Assembly (NCBI GenBank): GCA_030430075.1
Contig: JAUIGN010000046.1
Location: 1-64,000 of the forward strand
DNA length: 64,000 bases
Source: a bacterium
GTDB taxonomy: Bacteria; Planctomycetota; Planctomycetia; Pirellulales; Pirellulaceae
Reading direction: 5' to 3'
The notes under the pieces: generated by a model
The model's database searches: none
Told to the model about the DNA's origin: nothing
What the model saw: only the letters and a program-made list of their open reading frames with translations
Made by a program: the position numbers and the translations under genes
Part shown: positions 63,361 to 64,000 of the stretch, in pieces
Layout: the number at the start of each line of letters is the position of its first letter
Position numbering within the stretch: position 1 is the first letter of the stretch

Positions 63361-64000
63361 ATGGCAATACAAACAGAGCACGTCGGGCATCTTACTCTAC
63401 CAATGCTGGACCGTGAGATTTGGGGGCATCCGATTGGAATGCAGCCTCAGGTGATCGGGCGTGGGAGCGAATGTGATTTGCGACTTTTTGATCCGTCGGT
63501 CTCCCGAGCGCACGCGTTGATCTGGGCCGAAAGCGATGGCGCCATCTTCGTTTCCGATTTGTCCAGCAGCAATGGAGTACATATCAACGGCGAGCGACTT
63601 CGCGACGATTGTTCGCCGCTGGTGTCTGGCGACGTTTTGCGGCTTGGCCCGAACACCGCGTTTTGCCTGCAGACATGCGACAGCGGACCGTCACCCAGCG
63701 GCATGGCACACCAGGTGGATATGGAGGCAGCCTGCTCGTTTGCGGAAATGATGCGCGACATGCCGTTCGATGGCCTGACTTCGGACGATGTCCATGGGTT
63801 AAGTTGGCGGTTTCAGTCGCTTTTCCGCGAGTCAAGCCTGCGCACGGTCTGGAAGGAATTGGCGACGTGGGTACAAGGCTGGACGTCGGCGATGCAGGTT
63901 GGATTCGTCGTCTGCGCGGACGGAACGTCGGATTGGAAGGTTTGCGAATCTGTCGGTCGGCCGGATTTAACAACTTGCTGGGAGCTTCCCATCAAGATCT
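63361..64000 (+). CDS. FHA-domain protein, 3' end beyond the window
   Basis: The frame from ATG 63361 (GGGAG seven bases before it) stays open to the window edge, giving 213 residues. Residues about 1-105 are an FHA domain: VIGRGSECDLRLFDPSVSRA, HALIWAESDGAIFVSDLSSS, NGVHINGERL, with the Arg, Ser and Asn residues that bind phosphothreonine. From about 145 a helical linker leads into what could be a GAF-like domain (VWKELATWVQGWTSAMQVGF, VVCADGTSDW). Such proteins often continue into a GAF, phosphatase or sigma-54 activator part, but the end is not visible. It may read phosphorylation by Ser/Thr kinases. Confidence 0.85.
   Translation, partial: MAIQTEHVGHLTLPMLDREIWGHPIGMQPQVIGRGSECDLRLFDPSVSRAHALIWAESDGAIFVSDLSSSNGVHINGERLRDDCSPLVSGDVLRLGPNTAFCLQTCDSGPSPSGMAHQVDMEAACSFAEMMRDMPFDGLTSDDVHGLSWRFQSLFRESSLRTVWKELATWVQGWTSAMQVGFVVCADGTSDWKVCESVGRPDLTTCWELPIKI

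Overview
The window looks like a chromosomal piece of a planctomycete (Pirellulales-like). This rests on gene content, not a search: a DUF1501 Tat-exported protein standing alone, an ECF sigma factor next to a serine/threonine kinase, an ECF sigma factor next to an anti-sigma-like protein with an MG2 region, several proteins of 1200 to 2700 residues, a giant RTX/GEVED protein with an LEPR-XLL-like N-terminal motif, a DUF420 protein, FHA proteins and high GC.

Layout. 1-3304: accessory-looking, less GC-rich stretch next to a tRNA-Val(GAC) gene, with a helicase fragment, a replication-type winged-helix protein, a DUF1016_N/ParB-like protein and an array of GTAC dyads. 3379-9024: thrS, infC and a two-gene ABC-2 exporter. 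9217-11688 (minus): PAS-GGDEF-HD protein. 12330-21404: TolC-type outer-membrane protein, short SecA-like ATPase, HlyD-type adaptor, GAF-HlyD adaptor and PqqD-like/M50/HlyD membrane protein. 21410-23718 (minus): ECF sigma and Ser/Thr kinase. 24091-28542: a second ECF sigma and its MG2-type anti-sigma-like partner. 28793-40559 (minus): two giant paralogous envelope proteins, one apparently a fusion of two full-length copies. 40864-47619: aldolase, secreted protein, 7Fe ferredoxin, ECF sigma, lipoprotein, conserved small protein. 47863-49852: leuA behind a leader peptide and intrinsic terminator. 49928-55550: FHA-GAF-PP2C phosphatase, DUF420, phosphoesterase, Cu/Zn SOD, DUF1501. 56323-62727 (minus): giant RTX/GEVED protein. 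63361-end: FHA protein, cut by the window.

The strongest candidate for an undescribed system is 12330-21404. It has the outer-membrane channel and adaptors of a type I secretion machine, but a SecA-like motor takes the place of the ABC ATPase, and an M50-type membrane protein with a PqqD-like front end is included. The RTX/LEPR-like giant protein at 56323-62727 is a plausible, unproven substrate. Second is the leucine-codon leader and terminator before leuA.

Non-coding structure is rich. A dispersed repeat family (9120, 16421, 28649, 46486) lies each time downstream of a gene in sense orientation, a short palindrome family recurs four times, and three genes carry small tandem duplications across their stop codons.
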